From contig NW_023601322.1 of NCBI RefSeq assembly GCF_014898055.3, positions 73,808,740 through 73,872,739 on the forward strand: DNA of 64,000 bases, written 5' to 3'. The position numbers and the translations under genes were made by a program. This document shows, piece by piece, positions 20,282 through 32,175 of this stretch; within the stretch, counting starts at the first letter, position 1; every line of letters starts with the position of its first letter. The notes under the pieces are model-generated. The model did not search any database, had not been told where the DNA came from, and saw nothing but the letters and a program-made list of their open reading frames with translations. The stretch comes from Talpa occidentalis (lineage: Eukaryota; Chordata; Mammalia; Eulipotyphla; Talpidae).

Positions 20282-23150
20282 AGGCGTCCAGAGCAGAGCC
20301 CTGGGCCAAGGAGCACCTAGTCCCGACACCGCAGCCCCAAGCAGGCGCACTGTACATTTTTACGGACAAAAGCAAAAACCTGTATTCGCTTTATGGTTCA
20401 ACACTGGTCTCCTTGCAAGTTTCCTCGTATAAGGTATGCGCTGCCGACGAGAGCGGGGTTTTTTCGTTAGGAAGTATGATTTACGCCTCGCGCTACGAGG
20501 AGAACACACGAGCTGGGCCACTGCCGCGGCCAGCTCCACGCCATGTCACCCGGGGACGCCGTGGCCCAAGAACCCCTGCTTTGCAGGCTGGCGCTTCTGC
20601 CGGTTGCCTTCACATCGTCACCCTCCCGTACCCCCAGGCCCAGCCCGACGTCCCCCCGCTGGAGCTGCGCAAAACAGGGGCAGGGCCTCCCGCCGCCCGA
20701 GGACCGCCTCTGCCCTTGCTCCGGGCCTCCTTTCTCCTTCGCAGCTGCTGCTTTTCTTTCCCATTGGACTTGTTGTGAGCCTGAGGGAGAGCCAGCGAGG
20801 CTTCCTGCATCCTGGGGCATGGGGAAATCACTCACTTTATTTTGGAAACTGATTAAAAAATAATTTTTTATGATCTCAAATGCTAGTAAGCAGAAAGACA
20901 CTCTCCGAGGTCCAGCTGTGTTCCCCCCTGCCTTAGGCCGGGCTCTGAGTCACACCCCGAACCCCACAGCCAGGAAGAAGACAATGGCCCACAAAGAATA
21001 ATGGTCCTCTGCACCACGACACCCCCAAGTGCAGATCAGGCCACACCCCAAGATATCAGGACAAACCCTGTGTGCCTGTTTTTCACCACTGCAAGGGGAC
21101 ATTTCATCCGCCAGCCCCAGCACCCCAGCCAGGGCAGACTGGGCTTGACTGGCCTGGCGATGTGTAGGTAGCCTGCAGACAAAGACCTCCAGACTCCACA
21201 CACGAACCCCTCTACGAAAGACCAATTTCTTTTCTGTCTGTGGCCCTTGCACTTGGCTCTGCCCCCCCAGCCCGCGCATCATCACGGCCTGGACAGAGTA
21301 CTTCCAGGCCGCTCTCTCCCGAACAACATGTGCTCCAGCACCCCAGATCAGAGGGCCGGGGCCGGTCGGCAGCTCGCAGGTGAACATCCAATGACCACCC
21401 ACCAGCCCTACACAGCCAGCCAGGGCCTGAGAGTCTCCCAGGGCCTGGGGCTCCCCTGGGCACTCGGAACACCCCTGTTCCTCTCAGTCACATCAGTGGC
21501 CCAGACGCATCAGTGCTTTCTGGCTCCAATGATCACGTGGGGAGAGGGGCGCCTTCCCTCTCCGCCAGCCCAAGAGTCTGATTTCCTGTGCTGTCTAAGG
21601 GTGACCCCGTCCAGGGAAAGGAGACCCGGCCCCTGCCTCACTCGCCACATCGCTCCTGTTCACCCTCCCGCGACAGCCCCCCGCCCCTCACCTCCTGAGA
21701 TCAGCCACCCTCTGCGTGCCTCATGTCCGCCAAGCACCTGTCCCCAGACTCCCAGGGGCGTGCCTCGATGTGTACATTCATGTTTTTTTTTATCTTTTTT
21801 AAGGTAAAAGAGGTAGAGAAAAGTTGAGGAAACTGACCTGAGAAGCCTACCCTAGGGTTCCACGGTAGCTGGGATGAGGGCTATCACTGCTCTCCCTGTC
21901 CCTTCCTTCCCACCTCAGTATCTTGACACATTTACTCCCAAACTTGTATCACAAAAATTCTCCGACTTCCATGAACCTCTCTCCCCCTTTGGATAAATCT
22001 TCTAAATTTTGGCAGAAAGTGTCCCTGAGCATAAGTAAGGGAAGGCCCAGCAAGCACAGGGCTGGCGGGCTGACCCCTGGGTGGCAGATTCCCGAGCAAA
22101 AGGCCCGTCCCATCCCAGCAGCCTTCTCCCCCAGGAGTCGCTTCCACCGTGCCTGATCCCTGTCCACTCTTCCTTCCATTTCTAAGTGTGTCTGCAAAGC
22201 AGAGCTGCCTCTCGTTGTCCTCACTGCACAGTTACTGGAGACGGTCAGCTTAGGTCTCGTGCCCACCTGTCGGCCACAGTGGAAGTGGAGCAGGAATCAA
22301 AGGCCAAAAAAGCCCAGGTCAGAGCTCTCAGTCCCATCAGGCGAATTCACAAAGGCCGAAGGGCAGAGCTCTTCAGCAGTGGGAGGCCAGGAAATCCCGG
22401 TGGCCCCTGCCGGCCCCTCTCCCCGACTTCCACTCCAAAGAGGCTCCTGGAACCCGTGGGAAGCTGCCCACGTGAGGACTCCCCTCATCAGGCGGGGGTC
22501 CTGCGGCTAAACACAGAAGGTCGACCAGCAGCAGAGGCTTCACTCTAAGCAAGTATTCCTTTTATCGACAGAATCACCCCTAAAGTCACGAACATCAAGG
22601 ACCCACCATTTCACAATGACTGGATTTTGAAATGTAAATTTCACAAAAATTCAACAGATTTTTTTCCCAGAATAATCACAATTAATCACCACCCGTGGGG
22701 TGTTAAGGACGCGACATGAAGGCCTTCATTCTCCTCCTGCCCAAGCCAGCTCGACCTCCCCCTCCCACCTGGAGGTTCTGGGTCCAAAATCCCACCTAGC
22801 CTCACACAGACTGGTGGCGGGAAGGAGGATTTGTCTGCTTCAGGGTCACTGTGCGGGCAGCACGCCATGCCATCCCTGATCCAGCAAGCCCTCACTGGGG
22901 CGGGCCCAGACCTCTTTCTTCATCTCCAAATCCCTGGAGGGCCCCACGACTCTCCCCACGCCCCTGCGAGAGGCCAGTGAGGTCCTGGCGGGGACAGACC
23001 ACCAATACCAGCTTCAGGAATCTCGGGCCAGAGACAGCAGCTCTGTCCCTGCAGTTCCCACCTCCATCGGCCGGTCTCCCTGCCCGATCCACCGTGCTGT
23101 AAAGGGCTCCCGGCTCCAGAGAGCACCCTGGAGCACAGCTGTCAACCCCG

Positions 23151-23156
23151 AATAAA
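23151..23156 (+). terminator. Candidate proximal polyadenylation signal
   Basis: AATAAA is followed by GCAGACCCTGCCTGTTGCC. It could give a shorter (~2.9 kb) 3' UTR. The downstream U/GU-rich element is weak. Confidence 0.3.
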
Positions 23157-25547
23157 GCAGACCCTGCCTGTTGCCCTAGAGAAATGTCCCTGCTGAGCAA
23201 GGGGAGCAGCTAAGTTAGCTCAGTGTGGCCACACCTTCTTGTTTTCTGTTGACCAGTAACCTGTGAACTAAGGAGATTTCAGAACTGAGATGTGAAACAG
23301 ATGCATTCTGGATATATTTTTCTACAAGGCGCTTAAAAGTAGTCGATTCATTTCTCATAATGTGTTTCATTCAAACACCCTGGATGCCGAACCCTGCCCC
23401 CCCATCCCCGCTTCAGAAGCCAGCCTGCAAGAGAGTCACAGTGCTCCCTGCTCCCTCCTCCCCGCCCACTGATCTACCTCACATTCTCCCTACACCCAGC
23501 ACCCCCACGCTGCCCCCGTGCCAGGAGGCAAGGCACGGGACACAGGGCGACGACTGAGCTGACACGGACTGCCAGTCTCCTCACAGGACCCGCTCCCCGG
23601 AAGTGCCGTCAGAGCGCGCTGGGACGCGGCTCCTTGCTGCCCAGAGTCACACGCCCCAAGGCCTGGAGCGCAATCCTCTGGCGCGAGGTGACCACGACAA
23701 GCGAGAACTCAGCCCTGAAGCCGTCGGGCAGGAACGGTGGGACAGGGCAGAGCCCGTGGCACCTCAGCCGAGCCTCAGCCCACAGAGGGCACGAGCTGTC
23801 CCTCCTCCGTCTCCCTGCACCTGCATTTCCCCCCTGTCCTGCCTCCCCGCTGCCACGCCTCCCATCTGCTCGGGAGCCTCGCTGAGCGGCCGCTCCAGGA
23901 GCAACGGCGCTGACCGCCACGCCGGCCCCCAGGATCTCTGCCATGCTGCTCCGGGCCTCGGGGTCAAGGACGACGAAGCTCCTGCAGCCGGATGCTCCTT
24001 TTTGCTCCCAGACTGGCATGTGGACGAAGCAGTTTTGTTCAAGAAAGTCACCAGCTGCCTTGGTTTCTCTCCCCATCAGAGCTCACAGGCCAGAGGTGCC
24101 TGAAAGTGTCAAGGGCGGAGCAGAGCATGCCTGTCCCTGAGGACGGTGCCTTGTGACTACAAGGCCCCAAGGACCTGGTGGATTGCACCCCATTTCCTGC
24201 TTTTGTCAATACCAGATCACTTGCCACATCACCGAGCACCTGAGCATCTTGTCAGGGCCTGCAGGCTTTGGTACCCCGCAGATCACGGGGTGCAGCGAGC
24301 CTGGTCCACGCATCCTTCCAAGCCGTGGGCAGCAGTGGGACTTTAACCAAACACGATGTAGTGTGGAAAACACAGGAGAGCAGGGATTGTCCCCCAGAAT
24401 TCACAATGAGGCTTTTGTAGCCTGCACCAGAGCGTTTCACATGGATTTTTTTTTTTGGGGGGTGGGGGACAAAGCCACAAATCACACATCACTCCTTCCA
24501 AGTCCCCTTGACTAGTAAGGGACCAGCCGTTCCCCGCTGTGGCCCCGGAGAACATGGAGCTTGCCCTGCAGGGCGCTAGGGGTTTTCGCTGCGCTCCACA
24601 AAGCAATAACAGTGCTGCCCCCCACCCCAGACCTGGTGACGCCGGGGCCTCCCCATCACCATGGCGGGACGTGAGCATCTAACCTAAGGGAGCCTCTCCA
24701 GGACCAGAGCTTTGTTTCCGAGGAGGGGCACCCAGGATTGGCTGGCTCGGGGGCCCAAGAGCTACATCTCAAACGAGAACACACCCCAAATCTAAACCCT
24801 GATCCACTTCCCGGCGAGACACCTGCCGTGCGCCCGAGAGTGGCCGTTCTCTTGCTACTGCAGCTGCTGTAGAGAGTGAGGGGCAACAGGTCTGCGAGCC
24901 GCCCACCCCAGACCCACCGCACACCCTTCGGTGCCCCCCCAGCCGCACCCTCACTGTAGCTGGCCAGCCCCCACCCCTCCCCGGCCTGGCCTGGCCTGAC
25001 CGGTCCCACCTCCATGCCCCGAACCACTCGGGCTCCCTGAGGCACGCGAGACGACCCCGCGGCGGCAGCGGGCGTGGAGGTTGGCTGGCGCGCTCCGCGG
25101 CTTCATGCTGCGGCACAGCTGATCGACCCTCAAGGCAGGAAGCCACACACCCCACTTGTCCGGTTCAGAGTCTCACCACCCCCCCTCAGAAAACTCTTGG
25201 ATCTCTTCATGTCAAGGCAGAGTACATTATTTTGAGCAGTTGAGTGGACTCCAAAATATATTTTCTGTAATCACTGGTATTTCTCAAAAAGGCCTCCTGT
25301 AATTACTATACATGTGAATTTTTCCTTATTTATAAAATATATATAAATTATTTTTAATACATCAACTTTAGTAGAAATTTGTACCAACACAGTAACTGTA
25401 TGTGGCATTTGGGATGAGTTTGTGTTTAATTTGCCCTGTTCCCCCGTATCGGACACACCGTGTATTTGCAGTACCACTTGATATAAAGATGATTCGCAAA
25501 TGGTCATAAAGTAATGTCATTGTAAATGCTTTTTCTGAGGATTTTAC

Positions 25548-25553
25548 AATAAA
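25548..25553 (+). terminator. FSTL4: Probable distal FSTL4 polyadenylation signal
   Basis: AATAAA lies in ATTTTACAATAAAACCTGAG. It is followed within about 45 bases by T- and TG-rich text (TTATCTTTTTCTAG, TGTTCACAGTTGTT), as expected for a cleavage site with a downstream element. Confidence 0.7.
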
Positions 25554-25902
25554 ACCTGAGAAAAGTTATCTTTTTCTAGCACGTTCTGTTCACAGTTGTT
25601 AAAGTGAGCCCTGCTTGAGGCAGGAGCCCTCAGGGACTTGTCCCCTCTTTCATTTGCCATTAGGGGTTCATGACAGTCAAAGCGAAACATCTCCTGCTCT
25701 GGCCCACGGCAGGACTGCTGGACAAAGGGAGCCCCCAGACCCTTGCATCTCTCTCCCTGGATGTGAAAGGATCAGCTCCTAAAATACACGACTCGCATCT
25801 GGTTCAACTTGTCATCACTTCCCTGTCCTGCCAGGCCTGTAAAATTCACTAATGCTCCAGACTTAACCCCAGTCTTAACTCCAGCCCCTCTATGTTCTCA
25901 CT

Positions 25903-26174
25903 GGCCTCCCTGGTGGCGCAAGGGGTTAAGCACAGCACTGTGAAGCTATCCTCAGTCACTGCAGCACAAGTTAGATCCCCAGCTAGGCAGGGAGCTACCC
26001 ACGTGGTGCAGCAGACCTCTCCTGTCTCGCCCGCTGCTCCCCTCAGCAGTGTATTTCGTCAGTCTGCCTGTTCTGTTCCCCACTCTGGTGAATCCTCTCA
26101 CCAGTCCCCTGCACTTCTGGCCTGTACCCCAGTTCTTGTATGCATAAATAAATAAATCTTAAAAAAAAAAAAAA
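25903..26174 (+). mobile_element. tRNA-derived SINE (subfamily A)
   Basis: GGCCTCCCTGGTGGCGCAAG...GGTTAAG head, tail TGCATAAATAAATAAATCTT plus poly(A). It is the first SINE after the gene. Confidence 0.95.
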
Positions 26175-26221
26175 GTCCCACCTAGGGGGTAGCATGTGAG
26201 GAGGGTACAGAATCACCCATC

Positions 26222-26345
26222 AGCCACTAGATGGCACACCCACCCTGTGCCTGGGCTGTATGGAGGCTGGAGGGCTGGACAAAGGAGACAGTCCCTGCCC
26301 TCAAAGGAGGGGGCAAGAGAAGTGGGAAATTATGGCCAAGAATTA
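26222..26345 (-). mobile_element. L2/MIR-like relic
   Basis: CCTGTGCCTGGGCTGTATGG followed by ACAGTCCCTGCCCTCAAAGG matches the reverse complement of the L2 3' region in style. Diverged. Confidence 0.45.
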
Positions 26346-26399
26346 GTTCATACGATTGTGGAGGCATCTGAAGACCCAGGGGAGAGCTGCACTTGACTC

Positions 26400-26660
26400 T
26401 AAAGGTAGAATGTGGGCTGAATCCCTTCTTCAGCAGAGGTGGTCAGTCCTCGTCTCTTAAGGCCTTCCACCGATTAGATGAGGCCCACCCACACGGAAGG
26501 GCAAGCTACTTTCAGTCGAAGTCTACTGACTTTGCTGTTTTCATTAACAAAAAAGTACTTTCACAGAAACATCTACAACCGTATTTCACCAAATATCAAT
26601 CTGGGTACCGTGGTCGTGGCCAAGTTGACACATAAAATTAACCACATGAACAAAACACTT
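26400..26660. repeat. Ancient dispersed repeat, family not assigned
   Basis: The segment ends with GGCCAAGTTGACACATAAAA then TTAACCAC. Together with GATGAGGCCCACCCACACGG it follows the wording of a common ancient mammalian interspersed repeat that I recognise but cannot name safely. Confidence 0.45.
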
Positions 26661-26724
26661 CCCTCTCTTTTTCCCGGGGGAATAACCTGCCCGACGCCGG
26701 GCTCCGTGGCAAGCACTAAATGAC

Positions 26725-26876
26725 CGCCTGTTCAAACCTCCTGAAACCCAACAAGGCGGCAGTTATCATCATCTCTATTTTACAGAAGAGGAAATGAGGC
26801 CCGAACAACACAACCAGGATCCAAATTCAAGTCTGGGTTGAAAACACATGCTCTTGACCACTGCGCCTGCTACCTG
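26725..26876 (-). mobile_element. MIR SINE relic
   Basis: ATCATCTCTATTTTACAGAA then GAGGAAATGAGGC, and further on TGCTCTTGACCACTGCGCC, is the reverse complement of a nearly full-length MIR. Confidence 0.88.
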
Positions 26877-27096
26877 TGAGGCCCCTTCCACGAGAACTCG
26901 CCACCACACTGCCCGGCCTCACTTCCCGGCAGACGCCCGCCCCGGGGGCACAGGCCACAGAGAGGAGGTCTCTGCTCACTCTACTCTACCCTCCCGTCCC
27001 CAAGAGAGCCAACTGCCCAGACTATCCTTCAAAATTTAGGATCTTACCAGTCGCCTCAGGCAGGAGGAAAATATATCAAATTAAAACCCAAGACCC

Positions 27097-27364
27097 GGGG
27101 CCTCCCCAGTGGCGCAGCGGTTGAGTGCTGGGTTGTGAAGCTGCCCGTGGCCTCTGCGGCACCGGTTCAATCCCCGGCTGCTCCCCGGCCACCGGAGGAG
27201 GGTCCCACATGGCGGGCAGACCCCTCCTGCAGCCCGCTGCTCCCCTCAGCAGTGTGCTTCGGTCCTTCTGCCTGCTCTGCTCCCCGCTCTGGCTCTGGTG
27301 AATCCTCTCACCCTCCAAGCTTCTGACTCTACCCAGTGCTTGTATAAAGAAATAGAATAAATCT
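27097..27364 (+). mobile_element. tRNA-derived SINE (subfamily C)
   Basis: Head GGGGCCTCCCCAGTGGCGCA, GGTTGAGTGCTGGGTTGTGAA, B box GGTTCAATCCCC, tail ACCCAGTGCTTGTATAAA. Perfect 14-bp target-site duplication AAAACCCAAGACCC (27,083-27,096 and 27,365-27,378). Confidence 0.97.
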
Positions 27365-27378
27365 AAAACCCAAGACCC

Positions 27379-30157
27379 TTGGTGGGAAGCAGGCAGCAGC
27401 AGCCTGTTGCCTCACCCACAGCGGCTGCTCACCCTCACACACCCTGTTATCTCCTTTGTGCTCACAAGCCCCAGGCGCCGGGTGTGAGGACTGGCGGGAG
27501 GGGGAGCAGCTCATGCCCCGGCTCCACCAGACTCACCCCAAACTGCTGCCCCATCCCCCCCCTCCCAACCCGGCCAATGAGCCCACGCAGCTGCAAGGTG
27601 CTGGGACCTGGCACCGAGTCCCCGTCTGGGAGATGCAGGCAGACGGCCTTGGCTGTCTAAGGCCAGAACAGCTCCGCGGCCTTTACAACATCTCCACTCT
27701 CTGCTTCAGCCATCGTTTTCCAAAATGCGAGTTCTGTCCCCATGAAGCCCAGCCTAGAGAAGTCAAGCAGACCCGCAATCACTGCCCAGAGATGAAGGGG
27801 TGCTTGGCCAGGGGAGGCCTTCGATGGGGTGATCTGGTCTCCAAGAGCGCCCCAGGGAAGAACAGAGGTGACGACCTGCCTGCTGTCGGGAACAGCGAGA
27901 GCAAAGCAAATGCACACGAGCTACACTAGGGCAGCGCGGACGCCAGCGCCACGGGCGCAGCAAGGCAAGACGGGCACACAGCGAGGGCCGCGGTCAAGGC
28001 GACGCGGTGGGCACCATGCTCTTTGGAGATGGAGAACCTCCTTTGGGCCCTGGGAGCAGCTTCCCAGCCAGGACAGCAGGGACCCCGTGTCCAGGGGCGT
28101 GGGGGAAGGAAGGGCGAATGCAGCCAAGAAGGGGAGTCTGTCTTCCCGGCACCTCTCACTCAGCATCTGCCCAAAGCCTGGGACCACTCTGCTCAGGGGG
28201 TGGCTGTCTTCAGGGGGTGCAATGGGGCCAGGAAGGGCCGTCAGAGGAAAGACAGGGAAAGCAGGCAGAGGCCTCGAGGTGGCTGTGGGGCACCATCTCG
28301 CCGCTGGACACACAGCCCAGACTCTGAGGGGCTTCTGCCAGGGGCTTGGGGCAGGAGGCGAGTAGGAGGGGGTGTCCAACAAGCTGAGATGTTCAGGGTG
28401 GTGGGGATACCCAACAAGAGCAGAGAATGGGGTGCCACGAGGGAGAAGAATGTCCATACAGGAGAGGAGAGAGAATTTGGGAGGTGCCAATAAGGACCCC
28501 AGGGAACTGAAAAGGCTGACACAGGGCTGGGGTCGGGCCCCCGTGGCCACGAAGGGAGACCACAGAATGACTAGCAAAGGCCCCAGAGCTACGATTCCCA
28601 TTAGCCGAATTATTTATCAAAATATTAAAATTTTGCTTAATAAAAGTATTAAAGATTATTTATGCACTAAATAGTATTATGTATCCTCTTCCAGTCCAGA
28701 TGGGTGTCATCCGTGTGTGTACGAGGACACCGTCTTTATCCAAAAACAATCTGTCGCCTTCGCCCCCAGTTCTCCAGGGCCACAGAGCCAGTTTCCTGCC
28801 TTCGTGAAATCCCGCGTTCAGACAGGAGATGGTGGCCCCAGGGACCAGCAGAGCTGCCAGGCAGTGCCCTGAACAGCCCAGGAAGGAGGGATTGGAGGTG
28901 GCAACCCATAGGGCCCCCTGTGAGGTGGGGGAAAAGCATCCCCCGCCCACACATACCAACAACAGGAGACTTTCAGCATCCCTGGGGCACAGGAGGGACT
29001 GTGACTCCCAGAGATCCCAGGGAAACCCCAAAAGGATGTCCAGTCCGGGACTCAGACTGAGCAAGCTCTGACAGCTGCAGCTGATCCGAACCAGCACTTG
29101 CTGACGCCCACTAGGAAACGGTGCTGACGCTGCCTCAGTGAGAAACCCCGCGGCATATTTCCATTTTTCTGTTAGAGAATACTAGGTAGGGGAAGGCCCC
29201 AATGCCAGTCAGTGCATTCTGGGATCATGAGCAGATCTGGCTTCCTTCCACATGACCATCTGTATTTTCTAGATGTGTATTTGTATTTTCTACAATTTCT
29301 ATAGCGAGCTATGGGTATGAGTTTTGGGTGGAGAAGGGACGTCTGATACTGATGCCCACTCAGGTCACGGGGGGCAAGGCAGACAGCAGGGGTTTCCCAT
29401 CCGCTCTTCTCCCCGGGGACAGGCAGGGACGCAACCCCAAGCCCAGCCTTCTTTCCCTTCGCGCCACTGAAGCTGAACTGGAAACCTTTCTTCTGTGCCA
29501 ACTGATGCAAGGGCAGGCTTTACTATGGGGGGCCCCGGGTGAGCCACGGCAGGAAGGCACCTCCCTTCCAGATTCCGTCTGTCATTCTTTTCACTCGGCG
29601 GAGCAGCCAGAGGACTGGCTTGCTGAAGGCCCTTGGTCTCCCCTCGGCAGCCGTCACCCATGGGCCCCACTGCACTTGCCAGCACACCTCAGTCCCCGCC
29701 CTCCTGCGAGGGTGCCCTGAGAATGCACTTCCTCACAGCAGTCTAGCTGGAAGCCTCCGACCACACTCCCACAGCCTCGCAGCCCCTTGGCTCCCACTCC
29801 AGTCACTCCCTGGGCCACTGTCTCCCCGCTGTGCTCCTGCTCTGCCAGCTTCTCCGCCACGAGCACACTGTATGTGCCTATGGTACAGGCATGCCCTCCT
29901 TGATGTTCTCAGCCTTAGGGGAGGGCTGGGAGTCCCCGCCCAAATCCTGAGTCCCTCCTTGGCTACTCTTCTATGCGGAGGGACATTAGAGACTTTGTTG
30001 CACTTGGTTCTTTTGGACCTCATAGAATTCCTTTTAATCCCTTCAGTACCCATAGTTAAGCATCTGAGACTAGCTAGCAATTCGTTTATAAATTCTGCTA
30101 TTCAAATTGGTATAGATTCAGATTCCTGACTGGCTCCTGACAGACATAATTGAGGAC
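27379..30157. other. GC-rich intergenic sequence, unassigned
   Basis: GC-rich, mixed-complexity DNA without SINE or L1 copies, apart from a short AT-rich patch at about 28,600-28,690. Several open frames of 80-220 codons occur on both strands but overlap each other and show no recognisable protein. I see no gene. An unannotated non-coding transcript cannot be excluded. Confidence 0.6.
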
Positions 30158-30172
30158 AAGACAAGAATGTCT

Positions 30173-30441
30173 GGGGTCTCCCTGGTGGCGCAGGTGGTTG
30201 AGCACCGCACTGTGAAGCTGCTGCAGCCTCTGCAGCGCAAGTTCGATCCCGCCCAGGGGAATCCTGCATGGCGCGGTAGACTTCTCCTGCCTTGCCTGCT
30301 GCTCCCCTCAGCAGTGTATTTCATCAGTCTGCCTGTTCTGTTCCCCACTCTGTCTCTGGTGAATCCTCTCACCCTCCCGCACCTCTGGCCTATACCCCAG
30401 CTCTTGTATAAATAAAAAAGGAAATCTTTTAAAAAAAAAAA
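30173..30441 (+). mobile_element. tRNA-derived SINE (subfamily B)
   Basis: GGTCTCCCTGGTGGCGCAGG head, GTGGTTGAGCACCGCACTGT, tail TGTATAAATAAAAAAGGAAA plus poly(A). Flanked by AAGACAAGAATGTCT (30,158-30,172) and AAGACAAAAATGTCT (30,442-30,456), one mismatch. Confidence 0.96.
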
Positions 30442-30779
30442 AAGACAAAAATGTCTACTCTCACCACTAATTTTCAAAAAGGATGCTAACGCAATTCCAG
30501 GGAAGACAGAAGCCCTTTTCTATAAATGGTACCAGAGAAATTGGATATCTGTAGGCTGAAAAATAAATAAATAAAAAACCTCAGTCAGCTAACATAGAAA
30601 AATTAACTCCAAGGACATCACAGACTTCAATGTAAAAGTTAAGACTATAAAGCCTTTATTAGAAAAACATAAGAAAAAACCTCCATGATCTAGGTCTAGG
30701 CAAAAAATTCTTAGGCTTGCAACCAAAAGCATGGTCCTTTTGCTTTGTTAAAGATCCTGTTTTTAAAAAAAAATGAAAA

Positions 30780-31036
30780 GGGCCTCCCTGGTGGCGCTGG
30801 TGGTTGAGCGCAGCTCTGTGAAGCTGTCTGCATCCTCTGTAGCGCCAGTTCAATCCTGGCCGACCGGCGAGGGTCCCACATGGCACGCAGACCTCTCCTG
30901 TCTCCCCTGCTGCTCCCCTCAGCAGTGTATTTCGTCAGTCTGCCTGTTCTATTCCCCACTCTGTCTCTGGTGACTCCTCTCACCCTCCTGCGCATCTGGC
31001 CTGTACCCCGACTCTTGTATAAATAAAAAAAAAAAA
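30780..31036 (+). mobile_element. tRNA-derived SINE (subfamily B)
   Basis: GGGCCTCCCTGGTGGCGCTG head, AGTTCAATCCTGGCC B-box region, tail CTCTTGTATAAATAAA plus poly(A). Nested in the L1 fragment. Confidence 0.95.
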
Positions 31037-31143
31037 GAAAAAACTAACTATATTTGAAAACCACACATCCAACAAAGAAGTAGCATCTCAAATACCCAAT
31101 AACACCCCAAACTCAATAGTAAAATAAAAATTCAATTCAGATA

Positions 31144-31268
31144 GGGCCTCCCCTGGTGGCGCAGCAGTTGAGCGCTGGGTTGTGAGGCTGCCCGCAGCCT
31201 CTGCAGCACCAGTTTGATCCCCGGCCACCGACGAGGGTCCCACAAAAAAAATAAAATAAAATAAAAGA
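31144..31268 (+). mobile_element. Very short SINE: tRNA-related head only
   Basis: Only about 100 bases of the subfamily C head are present, through ACGAGGGTCCCAC. A poly(A)/(TAAAA)n tail follows directly, and the 3' body (CTGCCTGCTCTG...GTGAATTCTCTC) is missing. It is flanked by TTCAATTCAGATA (31,131-31,143) and TTCAATCCAGATA (31,269-31,281), so it inserted in this short form. Confidence 0.9.
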
Positions 31269-32175
31269 TTCAATCCAGATAGAAAATGGGCAAAGACATG
31301 AATTCTAAAACAAGTATTTCACCAAAGAGGACACACAGATGGGAAGTACCTAAAAATAGGTTCAACATCATTAGCCATTAGATAATGCAAATGAAAACCT
31401 CAATTTGATATCCCTGCAGCTATCAGCATAGCTGAAGTAGTCCTCTGTTAAAATTTTAAAAAGTAACAACATCAAATGCTGCTGAAGTTGCAGAAAAAAC
31501 TGATACATCACAGCTACTCTAGAAAGAGATGAGTAGTTTTTGTTTGTTTTTTAAAACCTGCAGTCACACACCCTATTACCCAAACATTGCACTCCAGGGC
31601 ATTATCTCACAGAACTAAAGACCTTTTCACACAAAAAGCTTCATAACAAATGTTCATAGCGGCTTTATTCATCATAGCCTGAAAGTGGACTCATGCTCGG
31701 TGGGCAAATAGTTAAACACACCGCGGTCTGTTCCTACCATGGAACTGGACTCAGCAAGAAAGAGCAAGAGACTCCAGCACATGCAGCAGCCTTGAATGAT
31801 TCTCAAGAGAATTATGCTGAGTGAAAAGGTCAATACCAAAAGGTTGCCGATACCCAGGAGTTGCTTTATATGATTCGATGTACACAACATTCCTGAAGTG
31901 GCAAAATTAGAGAAACACAGAACATATCCACGCTTGCCGGGGGCTAAGGGAGTCTAGGGCTGGGAGGGAACTGTTGTGTCTATGAAAGGACAAACTGCGG
32001 GGTCCTTCTGGAGACTGAGGTGCCCCGCCTCTCGATTGTATCAGCACCAATATCCTGATGGTGATGTTGCTGGATATTGAGTTTGCAAGATATTACCTCT
32101 GGGTCAAGGCCACATGGGATCTCTCTCTATTATTTCTTACAACTGCATGTGTATCTACAATTATCTCAAAATTAA

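Larger units (their letters stand above)
20282..25575 (+). other. FSTL4: FSTL4 3' untranslated region (probable extent)
   Basis: From the stop codon to just beyond the strong AATAAA at 25,548 there is no recognisable repeat of the SINE or L1 classes common elsewhere. The first SINE lies only about 330 bp after the signal. The first 4.9 kb is GC-rich. The last ~370 bases (25,200-25,575) switch to AT-rich text with ATTTATAAAATATATATAAA and several ATTTA-like units, typical of a conserved distal 3' UTR end. The exact end and possible alternative ends (AATAAA at 23,151) are inference; no transcript data are available to me. Confidence 0.6.
30457..32175 (+). mobile_element. Old L1 LINE: ORF2 3' part and 3' end, with two nested SINEs
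   Basis: The sequence follows L1 ORF2 wording from the region before the stop to the 3' UTR. Examples are AAATGGGCAAAGACATGAAT, TTCAACATCATTAGCCATTA, TGTTCATAGCGGCTTTATTC and ATTATGCTGAGTGAAAAGG. Stops and indels make it inactive. SINEs at 30,780 and 31,144 interrupt it. Orientation +. Confidence 0.85.
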
